Positions 27,117 through 40,018 of a DNA stretch of 49,167 bases are shown here, one piece after another. The number at the start of each line of letters is the position of its first letter. The first letter of the stretch is position 1. The notes beneath the pieces are model-generated. The model was not told the DNA's origin. It worked only from the letters and a program-made list of their open reading frames with translations, and searched no databases. This DNA comes from Candidatus Bipolaricaulota bacterium. GTDB taxonomy: Bacteria > Bipolaricaulota > Bipolaricaulia > UBA7950 > UBA9294. The translations under genes were made by a program, and so were the position numbers. Where the stretch lies: the NCBI GenBank assembly GCA_030603215.1, contig JAUVYF010000003.1:1-49167 (forward strand). The letters are read 5' to 3'.

Positions 27117-29354
27117 TCAGTTGTCGCTGTCCTGCTGGCGAATCACAAGTGCATCGGCCATCGCTGCAGCATCGATGCTAACATGGTCCCCCGCACTAAT
27201 CTCACCAGAGATAACCTTCGCTGCAAGTGGATTCTCCACCAGGCGTTTCAGTGCTCGCTCCAGCGGCCGCGCGCCATAATGGGGATTGTATCCCTCTTTG
27301 ACAAGGACTTTTCTCGCTTCATCAGTAAGAATAAGTGTAATCTGTTGCTCAAGAAGACGTTCACTTAATTTGGCAATTTTGAGATCAACGATCTTCAAAA
27401 TGTTCTCTTCCGAAAGCGAGTGGAAAATAACAATTTCATCAATTCGGTTTAGAAACTCTGGGCGGAACGTACGTTTCAGGTCCTCCTGAATCCGTTCGTG
27501 GATCACCTCTTCTGCCTCGTCAGTAGCAAAGTGCTCACTCCCTAGATTGGAAGTCATGATGATGATCGTGTGCCGGAAATCGACGGTATGACCATGTCCA
27601 TCAGTCAGCCTCCCTTCATCAAGAAGCTGCAGCAGAATATTGATTACTTGCGGATGTGCCTTTTCCACCTCATCAAACAGAACTACCTGATAAGGGCGCC
27701 GTCTGACTGCCTCCGTAAGCTGACCACCCTCTTCGTATCCCACATAGCCAGGGGGAGAACCAATCAAACGCGCAACAGCGTGGCGCTCCATGTACTCGGA
27801 CATGTCAATCCTAAGAAGTGCACTTTCGCTGTCAAACAGGAAAGCGGCAAGTGCCTTAGCAAGCTCCGTTTTTCCCACTCCCGTTGGCCCAAGAAAGAAG
27901 AATGTGCCAATCGGCCGATGAGGATCTGCAAACCCGGCACGTGAGTGCCTCACCGCTTCCGCAATGACACGCACACCCTCTTGTTGATCAATGACACGCT
28001 CATGAAGAAGCTCCTCCATCTTGATAAGCCGCGTTCTTTCTTGCGCCAGCATTCGGCTAACGGGGATACCAGTCCACTGAGAAACTACCGCTGCAATCTG
28101 TTCTTCAGTTACATCATCTTTACTTCCTTCCACTCGTATCCGGCTGGCAGCCTCATCAACAAGATCGATCGCCTTGTCTGGGAGAAAGCGTTCGGCAATG
28201 TAGCGCTCGGAGAGTTTTGCCGCCGCGTGAAGCGCATCATCCTTGATTCTCACATGGTGATGCTCTTCCAGCTTCCCTCGTAACCCTTTTAAGATCTCTA
28301 CAGTCTCTTCCGGAGTAGACTCGCGCACAAACACCTTTTGAACGCGTCGCTCAAGGGCAGAATCCCGCTCAATGTGCTCACGATATTCATCAAGGGTAGT
28401 TGCTCCAATCAGTTGAAACTTCCCACGTGATAGCGGCTCTTTCAGCATGTTGGAAGCATCGATTGCTCCTTCAGCCGCTCCAGCTCCGACTATGGTGTGC
28501 AGCTCATCTATGAAGACTATTGTTTTTCCCGCAGAAGCCTCAATGTCCTTGATCACTGCTTTTAACCGATCTTCGAACTCGCCACGGAACTTGGATCCCG
28601 CAACCATCGCAGCAATGTCTAAGCTGACTATCTCCTTTCCATGCAAGGTGTCAGGAACCTCTTCCGCGACGATTTGCTGAGCCAATCCCTCAACAATTGC
28701 TGTCTTGCCAACGCCTGGCTCGCCAATGAGAACAGGGTTGTTCTTGCGGCGGCGAGAGAGAATCTGTTCCATACGATGAACCTCCTCCTCGCGTCCAATC
28801 ACCGGGTCCAGCTCGCCGCGGCTGGCCATTTCTGTGAGGTTCGTGGAGTACTTCTTTAGGATCTGATAGCGTTCCTCCGATGATTGATCTGTTATCCGTT
28901 GTTCTCCCCGCACGCCGCGCAGCGCGGAGTAAACTGACTCTACGCTAATCTGATGCCGGTCTAATACGCGCCTTAGATCTCGATTGGTTGTTCGACTAAT
29001 CGACAGGAGAAGGTGATCTACTCCAGTGTATTCATCATGTAAGCGCTCGGCCTCCATCTGCGCCCCCGCGACAACCGCATCCAAACGAGGTGTGATATAT
29101 ATCTGCGCGCCAACAGGACCAGAAATAGACGGCTTACCTTTTAACAGAAGATCAAGGTCCTTTGCTAATCCAACCAGATTAACCCCCATCTCCTGCAAGA
29201 TATCTCGCCCAACCCCCTCTTTGCTAACTAGCACGTCGAAGATGTGTTCTACATCAAGTTGATTATGTTTGTAGCGGGTTAGCAGATCTTGTGCATCGTG
29301 AAACAGTTCCTGTGCTCCTTGTGTTAGCTTATCAAACCTAATCATCGCGCTCAC
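27117..29354 (-). CDS. clpB: ClpB-like HSP100 AAA+ ATPase lacking the coiled-coil M domain
   Basis: Clp N domain; D1 '[18 protein letters not shown]'; D2 '[24 protein letters not shown]'; only about 15 residues between '[12 protein letters not shown]' and '[14 protein letters not shown]'. Confidence 0.92.
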   Translation of the reverse strand: MSAMIRFDKLTQGAQELFHDAQDLLTRYKHNQLDVEHIFDVLVSKEGVGRDILQEMGVNLVGLAKDLDLLLKGKPSISGPVGAQIYITPRLDAVVAGAQMEAERLHDEYTGVDHLLLSISRTTNRDLRRVLDRHQISVESVYSALRGVRGEQRITDQSSEERYQILKKYSTNLTEMASRGELDPVIGREEEVHRMEQILSRRRKNNPVLIGEPGVGKTAIVEGLAQQIVAEEVPDTLHGKEIVSLDIAAMVAGSKFRGEFEDRLKAVIKDIEASAGKTIVFIDELHTIVGAGAAEGAIDASNMLKEPLSRGKFQLIGATTLDEYREHIERDSALERRVQKVFVRESTPEETVEILKGLRGKLEEHHHVRIKDDALHAAAKLSERYIAERFLPDKAIDLVDEAASRIRVEGSKDDVTEEQIAAVVSQWTGIPVSRMLAQERTRLIKMEELLHERVIDQQEGVRVIAEAVRHSRAGFADPHRPIGTFFFLGPTGVGKTELAKALAAFLFDSESALLRIDMSEYMERHAVARLIGSPPGYVGYEEGGQLTEAVRRRPYQVVLFDEVEKAHPQVINILLQLLDEGRLTDGHGHTVDFRHTIIIMTSNLGSEHFATDEAEEVIHERIQEDLKRTFRPEFLNRIDEIVIFHSLSEENILKIVDLKIAKLSERLLEQQITLILTDEARKVLVKEGYNPHYGARPLERALKRLVENPLAAKVISGEISAGDHVSIDAAAMADALVIRQQDSDN

Positions 29355-29359
29355 CCCCC

Positions 29360-29390
29360 AATTAGCAGTCTCATGCCTTAACTGCTAATT
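29360..29390 (-). promoter_or_regulatory. CIRCE-like inverted repeat (candidate HrcA operator)
   Basis: Minus strand TTAGCAGTT-N9-GACTGCTAA (CIRCE consensus TTAGCACTC-N9-GAGTGCTAA), overlapping the -10/TSS. Confidence 0.65.
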
Positions 29391-29416
29391 ATAGATTAAG
29401 AGAATGACTAAGTCAA
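29388..29416 (-). promoter_or_regulatory. Sigma70-like promoter for clpB
   Basis: Minus strand TTGACT-N17-TATAAT. Confidence 0.7.
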
Positions 29417-29574
29417 GGGAAACCTCTATAGATAGTCTCTTAGAAGAACGGGGTATTGGGAGTAGCCCTTCTGGCTAGCAGATATCAGCGCCTCAAGCCA
29501 GTTCTGCAAAGACACGAGGGAACAGGCATAGGCTTCGCTATATTCACACCATGAGCCCTGAGTCTACAATCTGC

Positions 29575-30312
29575 TTATAATTCCTTATAGATTATTACGA
29601 AGGCAAGGACCATAACCAGTATTGCGAGCCCCCCTTCTAGCCATGTAGACTTAGTCTTCAGTGATGCCTTGCTGCCAATTCTTGCGCCAATTACCGACCC
29701 TATGAGCACAAATATTGCTGGCAGCCAAACTATATCGCCGCGATGCCAGTAGATAGCTGCGGCAGCGATAGCTGTAAAGATGGTTACGAATAGCGACGTG
29801 GCAATTGCGTTATGAATGCTGAGTTTCATGACTCTTAAGAAAGGCGGGAATAGAGTGCCGCCGCTTCCACCACGCATGCCAGCTACCAGGCTTAACAACA
29901 AGGAACCGGCGATGATGTTCCATGAGCCTGGTTCTATCTTGCGCGCAAGCGCCGGAGCAATTCTATCAAGATAGATTCCAAGTACAGTCATGACAGAAAC
30001 GACGACGAAGATAACTACTAGGGCCAGCACTGAAATCAGTCCGGCAAAAAGAGCGCCCATTACTGAACCTAAGGTTCCACCAATTATCATGTACGCGGCA
30101 ACTTTCTTGTTTATATTTCTTCTTTGACTTATCGCCCCTATCGATGACGATAAGGGTATAACCAGCAGGTTAATCGCGAAGGCATTCAACAAAGGTAGCC
30201 CAGCCAGATTAAGCAAGGGTATCCTGACCGGACCTCCGCCAATCCCAAACATACCGCTCATGAAACCTGAGAAAAGCCCAATAAACAGATAGATTATGCT
30301 TTCCACTGTCAA
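29575..30312 (-). CDS. TauE/SafE family sulfite exporter-like membrane protein
   Basis: 'FSGFMSGMFGIGGGPVRIPLLNL', 'LLSLVAGMRGGSGGTLFPPFL' repeats. Confidence 0.9.
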   Translation of the reverse strand: MTVESIIYLFIGLFSGFMSGMFGIGGGPVRIPLLNLAGLPLLNAFAINLLVIPLSSSIGAISQRRNINKKVAAYMIIGGTLGSVMGALFAGLISVLALVVIFVVVSVMTVLGIYLDRIAPALARKIEPGSWNIIAGSLLLSLVAGMRGGSGGTLFPPFLRVMKLSIHNAIATSLFVTIFTAIAAAAIYWHRGDIVWLPAIFVLIGSVIGARIGSKASLKTKSTWLEGGLAILVMVLAFVIIYKEL

Positions 30313-30476
30313 CTATCTTCTCTCAAGAATAATCCTATCGGGCCCAGACTGATTTCTTGTTTGCTCCGCATCTTCTCTTCTTGTCTCCAGATGTTGTATT
30401 CCAGCCAGGCGCTGTCTACTCCCTAGGATAGCTCTCTGACCTCTCTCTCTTAAGCCTTTGCGTTGGTTAAGAAAAG

Positions 30477-30827
30477 CTAGCCTTTTCCATCGGTCGGGGA
30501 ACTCTGGAGGATGTCATCAATCTTTGCCTGGATGGTATGCTCGGTGGCGGCCCCAAGGATTTCGTCAACCTTCTGTCCATCAACAAAGAACATCTGCATC
30601 GGTATGCTCATAATCTTGTATTTCATCGCCATTTGCTGGTTTTCATCCACATTGATCTTGCAGAACTTGAACCTGCCTTCATATTCCTCCGAAAACTTGT
30701 CATATATGGGTAGGACCATCTTGCACGGACCACACCAGGGCGCCCAAAAATCAACCTCTGCGGGAAGGTCTGCCCCAAGAACTTCCTCTTCAAAATTCTG
30801 ATCGGTAACGTCTATTACCTTGCTCAT
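30477..30827 (-). CDS. trxA: Thioredoxin
   Basis: 'VDFWAPWCGPCKMVLPIYDKFSEEY', 'INVDENQQMAMKYKIMSIPMQMFFVDGQ'. Confidence 0.93.
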   Translation of the reverse strand: MSKVIDVTDQNFEEEVLGADLPAEVDFWAPWCGPCKMVLPIYDKFSEEYEGRFKFCKINVDENQQMAMKYKIMSIPMQMFFVDGQKVDEILGAATEHTIQAKIDDILQSSPTDGKG

Positions 30828-30943
30828 CTTACCTCCTTAGCATTTGTTCTTAGTCAGTCAACCTTTCCCGAGATCTAAGATCTTACGATTCTTCTTAGTC
30901 TTTCCTAATCCTTATCCTCTCCAGTACCTTGAAGGTCTGCGAT

Positions 30944-31870
30944 TCAAGCTCCATTTCTTGTCTGTTGAAGGTATTTGAAGACAGAGATGGCAGCAGTAAC
31001 ACCATCGCCAACCGCGGTACCGATCTGGCGCAGTGAGTTCTGCCGGATATCACCGGCAGCGAAAACGCCAGGGGCCGAGGTAGCCCGCCGTTCATCAGTA
31101 ATGATGTAGCCACTATTCCCGAGCTCCAAGATGTTGGAAAAGCTCCGGCTATTAGGCGTGAACCCTATGGCAATAAAGACTCCACCCACTTTCAGAATAG
31201 ATTCCTGGCCTGTTTTCACGTCACGTAGTTTAAGGCCATCTACCGTTCTCTCTCCCAAGACCTCCTCTACCACCATGCTCCAGATGAACTCCAGCTTTGA
31301 ATGGGCAAAGGCTCGCTGTTGAAGAACCTGTCCTGCCCGTAGCTGGTCCCGCCGATGTATTACGTAAACCTTCTTAGCATATTGGGCCAGCTCCAGAGCA
31401 TCGGTAATAGCGGTATCGCCTCCTCCTACCACTGCTATCTCTTTGTTGCGAAAAAAGAAACCATCACAGGTAGCACAATAGGAAACACCTCTACCTGAAA
31501 GCCTTTTCTCGCCAGCGACTCCCAGCTTGCGATATTCTGAACCAGCAGCGATGACTATCGCTGTAGCCTCAAGGTTGCCCTCGGTTGTAGAGACACGATA
31601 GGGTTGTCCTTGAGTAAGGTCTGTAGCCTCAACAGTCACAACCTCTAGCCCGTATCTGGTAGCCTGTCGATGCATGAGCAAACACAGCTCGGGGCCGGAG
31701 ACACCCTCAGGAAAACCAGGATAATTTTCTACTAGAGTGGTATTCATCATCTGACCCCCTAGTGCTCCGCGCTCCACCAGTAGGCTTCTAAGCCCTGCCC
31801 GTGAGGTATAGAGTCCAGCGGTAAGCCCAGCTGGACCACCTCCAATGATGATTACTTCATGTGTGGCCAA
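30944..31870 (-). CDS. trxB: Thioredoxin-disulfide reductase
   Basis: 'IIIGGGPAGLTAGLYTSRAGL', redox motif 'YCATCDGFFF', 'VVGGGDTAITDALEL', 'GVFAAGDIRQNSLRQIGTAVGDGVTAA'. Confidence 0.95.
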   Translation of the reverse strand: MATHEVIIIGGGPAGLTAGLYTSRAGLRSLLVERGALGGQMMNTTLVENYPGFPEGVSGPELCLLMHRQATRYGLEVVTVEATDLTQGQPYRVSTTEGNLEATAIVIAAGSEYRKLGVAGEKRLSGRGVSYCATCDGFFFRNKEIAVVGGGDTAITDALELAQYAKKVYVIHRRDQLRAGQVLQQRAFAHSKLEFIWSMVVEEVLGERTVDGLKLRDVKTGQESILKVGGVFIAIGFTPNSRSFSNILELGNSGYIITDERRATSAPGVFAAGDIRQNSLRQIGTAVGDGVTAAISVFKYLQQTRNGA

Positions 31871-32227
31871 TTCCCCACCCCTTTTTCGCTCCTCGCAGCC
31901 TTACCGGCCTTCTATACCATCGGTCATCATCCCTATCTCTTATCGCTTAGCGATCTCCACAAAACACCCACTTCTCCTTTTGGCTGTGAGGATTACCTTG
32001 TCTTCTTGTCACGAATGGTTCCTCCTAGCAACTCAGTGAATCCCTTCTCCTCCACCGCTTACGGATAAAGTATTACTAGGATATCAATGTATTGGCAAGG
32101 TGACAATAGGCCTTTCATCTGTGTGAGCGTACCAGTATTATCCTCTTGAGAATAGAGGAATTGACGATCAGACTACAAATGAGTACAGTAACAACATCCT
32201 GAATATCGGTTTTGATAGGGGAGGAAC

Positions 32228-32806
32228 ATGTCAGTCAACGCGCCAACTCGAGACGAAGCACTTACTTTATTGAAGGAGTTTAATCACACCAGCAGCCTAG
32301 TTAAACACGCTCTGGCAGTAGAGGGTGTTATGCGCTACATGGCAAGAAAACACGGCGAAGACGAGGAAAAATGGGGGATTATTGGCCTTGTACATGACCT
32401 CGATTATGAGCGCTACCCGGAACAACACTGCAAGAAAACAAAGGAGATTCTGACCGAGCGCGGCTGGCCTGAGGACTATATCCATGCCATCATGTCCCAC
32501 GGCTGGGGGTTAGTAACCGATATCAAACCAGAAGACGAAATGGAGAAAGTGCTTTACGCCATAGATGAACTCACCGGCCTGATAGTGGCAACGGCTCTCG
32601 TGCGCCCATCTAAGAGCGTGTTAGACATGAAGGTCAAATCACTCAAGAAGAAGTGGAAGGACAAGAGCTTTGCGGCTGGAGTCAACCGAGAAGTGATCCA
32701 AAACGGAGCACAAATGCTCGGGGTGGAACTTGACGACCTCTTTTCCGACACAATTATGGCAATGCGCGAGGTTGCGGAGGCAATTGATCTAAAGGGAGCC
32801 GCCTAG
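32228..32806 (+). CDS. HD domain-containing phosphohydrolase
   Basis: 'LVKHALAVEGVMRYMAR...WGIIGLVHDLDYERYP...IMSHGW'. Confidence 0.88.
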   Translation: MSVNAPTRDEALTLLKEFNHTSSLVKHALAVEGVMRYMARKHGEDEEKWGIIGLVHDLDYERYPEQHCKKTKEILTERGWPEDYIHAIMSHGWGLVTDIKPEDEMEKVLYAIDELTGLIVATALVRPSKSVLDMKVKSLKKKWKDKSFAAGVNREVIQNGAQMLGVELDDLFSDTIMAMREVAEAIDLKGAA

Positions 32807-34437
32807 TACCCTATTGCGCAGCCATCTTTGCGAGGTTCACTCCCACCGTAGAGCATGTTTGTAACGGGATCCATCCAAATTCCTTGGTAGCCGCCATAGC
32901 CATCTTGTCGATACTCCACACAATGCCCTTTCTCTCTTAATCCTGTGGCAACTGCTGCGGGAATCCCTGGCTCCAGGTAGACAATTCCTCCGTCGTGCAT
33001 TGCATGCCCTATCGGACTACAGGAGCCAGCATGGCGAAAACGCAGTGCATCGCCTGCCCGCTGCGCATCCATGTGAAAATCGATGATATTGAGGAGAATC
33101 TGTACTTGTCCCTGCGGTTGCTGGTCGCCTCCCATCACCCCAAACGAGAAAACAGGCTTTCCCTTCTGTGTAACAAAACCTGGAATAATCGTGTGAAACG
33201 GGCGCTTATGTGCCTCTAGCCGATTTGGATGATCTCGGTCAAGACTAAACAAAGTTCCTCTATTCTGTAACACAAAGCCTAGGTGACCAGGAACAATTCC
33301 AGAGCCAAAACCACGATACACACTTTGAATAAGCGACACGGCATTTCGATCTCCATCAACCACAGTGAGGTAAACCGTGTCCCCATTGTTCAGGCACGGA
33401 TCGCCTGGGGGAACTTCTGCTGCTGCTTTTTCAAGATTGATCCGTGTCCGTTGCCCACGGGCGTAACCTTCTTCAATTAGCCCCTCTACCGGCACATCAG
33501 AATAGTCGGGATCAGCATAGAATCGTGCTCGGTCGGCATAGGCAAGCTTTTTTGCCTCGATGAGAAGATGCAGATAGTCCGTGCTATTACGCCCCAACCT
33601 TTCGGGATCGAACCCGACGATAATCTGCAACATCTCAAGAACGGCTAACCCCTGCGTATTAGGAGGGAGCTCCCACACCTCGTAGCCATGGTAAGAAACA
33701 GAGAGTGGCTTAACCCAACTAGAAAAATGATCACTAAAATCAGCCGCACTAAGATAGCCGCCAACCTTATTGGAGAAAGAGACGATCTCTCTGGCGATTC
33801 TGCCACGATAGAAAGCATTTTTTCCGTTCTTGGCAATCAAAGAAAGGGTATCTGCTAAATCAGGGTTACGGAACACCGCTCCACAGGTGGGCGCTTTGCC
33901 ATGATGAAGAAAAGTCTCAGCCGCACACGGGTCTTCGCTCAACAGCTTGGTCGCTTCTTGCCATGCCCTGGCAATTACCGGCGTCACCGGAAAGCCAGTC
34001 TTGGCATAGTGAATCGCGGGAGCAAGGATGTCAGTTATCGGAAGCCTGCCAAACCGCTCATGCAGAGCAAACCAGCCATCGACACAGCCGGGAATAGTCC
34101 AAGACAACGGCCCGCGCAGGGGAATCTGTCTAAGCCCCTTGTTTGTAAGCGTCTCACGGCTAAAAGAATGTGGCGAGCGCCCACTTCCATTAAGGCCAAT
34201 GAGGCTTTTTGACCTGTCTTCCCACACGATGGCAAACAGATCCCCACCGACACCACAACTCATTGGCTCCACTAAACCAAGCATCGCGTTCACCGCGATC
34301 GCCGCATCAACTGCGGTTCCACCTGCTCTCAGGATGGCTATCCCTACCTGGACGGCAAGTGGTTGGCTTGTAGCCACCATACCTGTTGGTGTAATTACCA
34401 CCGATCGTCGAGCTGCATCGGTGCCACGTTCATCCAC
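32803..34437 (-). CDS. ggt: Gamma-glutamyltransferase family (Ntn hydrolase)
   Basis: 'VATSQPLAVQVGIAILRAGGTAVDAAIAVNAMLGLVEPMSCGVGGDLFAIVW', 'NNGDTVYLTVVDGDRNAVSLIQSVYRGFGSGIV', 'GGDQQPQGQVQILLNI'. Confidence 0.93.
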   Translation of the reverse strand: MDERGTDAARRSVVITPTGMVATSQPLAVQVGIAILRAGGTAVDAAIAVNAMLGLVEPMSCGVGGDLFAIVWEDRSKSLIGLNGSGRSPHSFSRETLTNKGLRQIPLRGPLSWTIPGCVDGWFALHERFGRLPITDILAPAIHYAKTGFPVTPVIARAWQEATKLLSEDPCAAETFLHHGKAPTCGAVFRNPDLADTLSLIAKNGKNAFYRGRIAREIVSFSNKVGGYLSAADFSDHFSSWVKPLSVSYHGYEVWELPPNTQGLAVLEMLQIIVGFDPERLGRNSTDYLHLLIEAKKLAYADRARFYADPDYSDVPVEGLIEEGYARGQRTRINLEKAAAEVPPGDPCLNNGDTVYLTVVDGDRNAVSLIQSVYRGFGSGIVPGHLGFVLQNRGTLFSLDRDHPNRLEAHKRPFHTIIPGFVTQKGKPVFSFGVMGGDQQPQGQVQILLNIIDFHMDAQRAGDALRFRHAGSCSPIGHAMHDGGIVYLEPGIPAAVATGLREKGHCVEYRQDGYGGYQGIWMDPVTNMLYGGSEPRKDGCAIGY

Positions 34438-34534
34438 TTCTATCCCGCCCTTCTCTTTGTTCGCGTGCCAAGAGAATAACGGGCCCTCTTATGAAAAGTA
34501 GCCCGCGTCTTTTTCGTCTTTGGGGATCCAGATT

Positions 34535-34610
34535 TGGTGGGTGGTACAGGACTTGAACCTGTGGCCTCATGCACGTCAAGCATGCGCTCTCCCAACTGAG
34601 CTAACCACCC
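34535..34610 (-). tRNA. tRNA-Val(GAC), CCA encoded
   Basis: Minus strand GGGTGGTTAGCTCAGTTGGGAGAGCGCATGCTTGACGTGCATGAGGCCACAGGTTCAAGTCCTGTACCACCCACCA; anticodon GAC. Confidence 0.93.
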
Positions 34611-34622
34611 CTACGCCCGAAA

Positions 34623-34694
34623 AGGCGGCGAGCGGATTCGAACCGCTGAGTCGGGGATTTGCAGTCCCATGCCTTTCCACTTGGCTACGCCGCC
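34623..34694 (-). tRNA. tRNA-Cys(GCA)
   Basis: Minus strand GGCGGCGTAGCCAAGTGGAAAGGCATGGGACTGCAAATCCCCGACTCAGCGGTTCGAATCCGCTCGCCGCC + U73; anticodon GCA. Confidence 0.93.
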
Positions 34695-34704
34695 AAACAG
34701 GACA

Positions 34705-34733
34705 AGTATAGGATCTTTCTAATCTCGCGTCAA
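34705..34733 (-). promoter_or_regulatory. Sigma70-like promoter for the tRNA pair
   Basis: Minus strand TTGACG-N17-TATACT. Confidence 0.65.
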
Positions 34734-34822
34734 CAAATTATCTTCCCAATAACTGCCAAAAGAGAACCCACTCGATAGTTGAGGCAGCTAGAGAATGATT
34801 AGACATTCACCGCTTGAGTTTC

Positions 34823-37145
<2,323 letters not shown>

Positions 37146-38657
37146 CTAACCTCCGAAGCGCTCCTTGAATTCAACCACCGCTTTCTCCAACAACCGCCTA
37201 ATCTCATCAGTAATTTCGCACTTCTTGGCTAAGGCCTTCATGATCTGTTCATGCTCGGAATGGAGGAAACGGAGCCATTCCTCAAGGAAAGGGCGCACCT
37301 TGGGCAACGCTAGATCAGCCAAATGGTTCTCCACTGCTACATACAAAGAGACAATCTGTTTCTCAACCGCCATCGGCTTATACTGTTCTTGCTTTAACAC
37401 CTCCATCAATCGGTCTCCACGAGCAAGTTGCGCTTTTGATTCCTCATCAAGATCAGCGGAAAACTCGGCAAATGCCTCCAGTTCTCGGTACTGGGAAAGC
37501 TCTAACCGAAGGTGGCCGGCAATCTGTTTCATTGCCTTGGTTTGTGCCGCTCCGCCCACACGAGAAACTGACTTGCCCACATTGATTGCTGGGCGAAATC
37601 CCTGATTGAATAGGTCGGTTTCCAGATAAATTTGACCATCTGTAATAGAGATAACATTCGTTGGAATATAGCCAGTAATATCGCCAGCCTTTGTTTCGAT
37701 AATAGGGAAAGCAGTAAGAGACCCGCCTCCGTGCTCATCAGACAGGCGCACCGCTCGTTCCAACAGCCGAGAGTGAGTATAGAAAATGTCTCCGGGGTAT
37801 GCCTCTCTTCCTGGCGGCCGCCGAAGGAGCAATGACATTTCGCGGTACGCAACCGCATGTTTAGACAGGTCATCATAGATAACAAATGCATCCTTGCCGC
37901 TGTAGGTAAAGTACTCAGCCATGGCACAACCAGCGTAGGGAGCAAGATACTGCATTGGTGTAGGTTCGTCTGCCTCTGCGGCAACAACAATCGTATAGCC
38001 CATTGCGCCATGGCGCTCTAGCGCCTCTACTACTCGAGCAATAGTTGAAGTCTTCTGTCCAATAGCAACATAAACACAAGCCACATCGGCGTCTTTCTGG
38101 TTGATAATCGCATCGACCGCAATTGCTGTCTTGCCCGTACGGCGGTCGCCAATTATCAGCTCTCGCTGCCCGCGGCCAATCGGAGTAAGAGCATCGATTG
38201 ACTTGAGACCCGTCTGAAGCGGTGTATCGACCGGTTGGCGCTGTATTACTCCCGGTGCTTTAAGCTCTGCTTTACGTCTCTCGGAAAAAGAAATCGGCCC
38301 TTTTCCATCTTTAGGGCGGCCAAGCGCATCAACAACTCGCCCAAGAAGACCTTCGCCAACCACTGCCTCCAATACACGGCCCGTGCGTCGTACCTCGTCT
38401 CCTTCCTGTACGCACTCACTTTCTCCGAACAGAGCTACGCCAACGCTTTCTTCCTCTAGATTGAGGATTAGTCCATAGATATCGTTTGGAAACTCCACGA
38501 TTTCTGCGGACATCGCCCTCTGTAATCCAAATACACGAGCGATCCCGTCTCCTACCTCAACAACTACTCCAACCTCGTTCATTTCCAGGTCGTAGTCAAA
38601 TCCCCTTATCTGTTCCTTAAGTATGGCGCTAATCTCATCCTTACGCATTACTGGCAC
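37146..38657 (-). CDS. atpA: F1 ATP synthase alpha subunit
   Basis: '[18 protein letters not shown]', '[11 protein letters not shown]', '[26 protein letters not shown]'. Confidence 0.97.
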   Translation of the reverse strand: MPVMRKDEISAILKEQIRGFDYDLEMNEVGVVVEVGDGIARVFGLQRAMSAEIVEFPNDIYGLILNLEEESVGVALFGESECVQEGDEVRRTGRVLEAVVGEGLLGRVVDALGRPKDGKGPISFSERRKAELKAPGVIQRQPVDTPLQTGLKSIDALTPIGRGQRELIIGDRRTGKTAIAVDAIINQKDADVACVYVAIGQKTSTIARVVEALERHGAMGYTIVVAAEADEPTPMQYLAPYAGCAMAEYFTYSGKDAFVIYDDLSKHAVAYREMSLLLRRPPGREAYPGDIFYTHSRLLERAVRLSDEHGGGSLTAFPIIETKAGDITGYIPTNVISITDGQIYLETDLFNQGFRPAINVGKSVSRVGGAAQTKAMKQIAGHLRLELSQYRELEAFAEFSADLDEESKAQLARGDRLMEVLKQEQYKPMAVEKQIVSLYVAVENHLADLALPKVRPFLEEWLRFLHSEHEQIMKALAKKCEITDEIRRLLEKAVVEFKERFGG

Positions 38658-38668
38658 TCTTTTCCCCC

Positions 38669-39202
38669 TTATCCTTCGAGCAGGTTTTTCAACCCCCCAA
38701 GTTTGGCCCGTAATGTTCCATCAATTACTTTGCCGTTTATCTCTATTCTAACTCCGCTAAGAAGACTCGGGTCAACTTTCTCTTCCAGTTCTATTTGGCA
38801 CCCCATAGCTCTCCCAAGACAGGATACCAGTCGGGTATGATCCGTTGTGGATAACTTTCGGGCTACTGTTGCCTCTGCCTGCATTACGCCTTCTGCTTCA
38901 GCGCATAGTGTGATAAATTCCTTGTATATCAAACCGAGATAATTCTCTCGTCTGTTACGAACAAGCAAAAAAAACAGATTGAAAAGGTATGGAGAAAGCT
39001 CTGGGAAAGCGGTTTTCAATAACTTCATCTTTGCCTCACGAGGAACAAGCAAGTGCGTGAAAAAGCCATCAAATTCCGGAACCTCCGCAACAGCTGAAAG
39101 AACTTCCCGATATCCCTTCTCTACCTCCTCTATCCTGTCTTCTTCACAAGCAAGAGAGTGAAGTGCCTCGGCATAACGGCAGGCAATTTCCCGTGACTTC
39201 AC
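38669..39202 (-). CDS. atpH: F1 ATP synthase delta subunit
   Basis: '[14 protein letters not shown]', C-terminal '[30 protein letters not shown]'. Confidence 0.93.
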   Translation of the reverse strand: MKSREIACRYAEALHSLACEEDRIEEVEKGYREVLSAVAEVPEFDGFFTHLLVPREAKMKLLKTAFPELSPYLFNLFFLLVRNRRENYLGLIYKEFITLCAEAEGVMQAEATVARKLSTTDHTRLVSCLGRAMGCQIELEEKVDPSLLSGVRIEINGKVIDGTLRAKLGGLKNLLEG

Positions 39203-39723
39203 AATTTCATCCTCAATGTGTCTTCCTCAAGCTCGGAAAGAAGATCATCGAGTAATCGGCGGTGATCGTCCAGATTTACCTCGCGGCCTAACACACGAGA
39301 AGCTCCCAACACAGCAATCTCGGCATAGGAACGCCGCAATTCATGTTTTGCCTCAGCCTGTTCTTGATCGATTTGCGCTCGGGCATTTTCCAGGATGTGC
39401 TCTACTTCTTTCTTTGCGCCATCCTTCCCTTGCCCAATAATTTCCTCTGCCTGTGCCCGGGCGGCCTCCACAATATGACGACTCTGTTTGTAAGCCGTCT
39501 GCAGGGCCCCTGTCCGCTCGGCAACCAGCTTTTTCGCCTGTTCCTCGTTTTTCCGCGCTGTTTCCATCTGCGTCGCCACCTGTTCACGCCGGCGATCCAA
39601 GTACTCTATTGCAGGCTTAAACAACAGTCGCTTCAATACGTACAGGAGGATGGCAAAATTAACGAGGTTGAATACGAAGGTCCAGTTTAGGGATGTAACA
39701 ACCTTTCCCCATTCTAAATGCAC
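39199..39723 (-). CDS. atpF: Fo ATP synthase b subunit
   Basis: Single N-terminal TM 'TFVFNLVNFAILLYVLKRLLFKPAIEYLDRRR' then long charged helix. Confidence 0.93.
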   Translation of the reverse strand: MHLEWGKVVTSLNWTFVFNLVNFAILLYVLKRLLFKPAIEYLDRRREQVATQMETARKNEEQAKKLVAERTGALQTAYKQSRHIVEAARAQAEEIIGQGKDGAKKEVEHILENARAQIDQEQAEAKHELRRSYAEIAVLGASRVLGREVNLDDHRRLLDDLLSELEEDTLRMKL

Positions 39724-39731
39724 GCTTACTC

Positions 39732-40004
39732 CTATACTACAAACAGAAGAACAATAGCCACTACCAAGGAATAAATCCCTGTCGACTCGGTGATTGCCTG
39801 GCCAAGGACCATCGTCCGCAGCAGCGCTCCTTCCATCTCCGGCTGTCGTGCCATCCCATCCAAGGCATGAGCCGCCACTATCCCCTCTCCAATTGCTGAT
39901 CCAATCGACCCTATTGCCATTACAAAACCAGCAGCAAGGTACTTCGCTGCTGTTGCAATATCTGCTCCGGAAATCTGCCCAACGATATTCTGTGCTTCTT
40001 CCAT
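39732..40004 (-). CDS. atpE: Fo ATP synthase c subunit with two-carboxylate, Na+-type ion site
   Basis: 'GSAIGEGIVAAHALDGMARQPEMEGALLRTMVLGQAITESTGIYSLVVAIVLLFVV'. Confidence 0.95.
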   Translation of the reverse strand: MEEAQNIVGQISGADIATAAKYLAAGFVMAIGSIGSAIGEGIVAAHALDGMARQPEMEGALLRTMVLGQAITESTGIYSLVVAIVLLFVV

Positions 40005-40018
40005 CGTTTTCCTCCTGT

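Noticed and set aside
27117-29354. ClpC partner of ClpP
   Set aside because: No (I/L/V)GF docking loop and no clpP nearby; the D2 region looks like ClpB
39343-39690. 115-aa plus-strand ORF opposite atpF, and other plus-strand ORFs across the atp operon
   Set aside because: Antisense shadows of conserved ATP synthase genes
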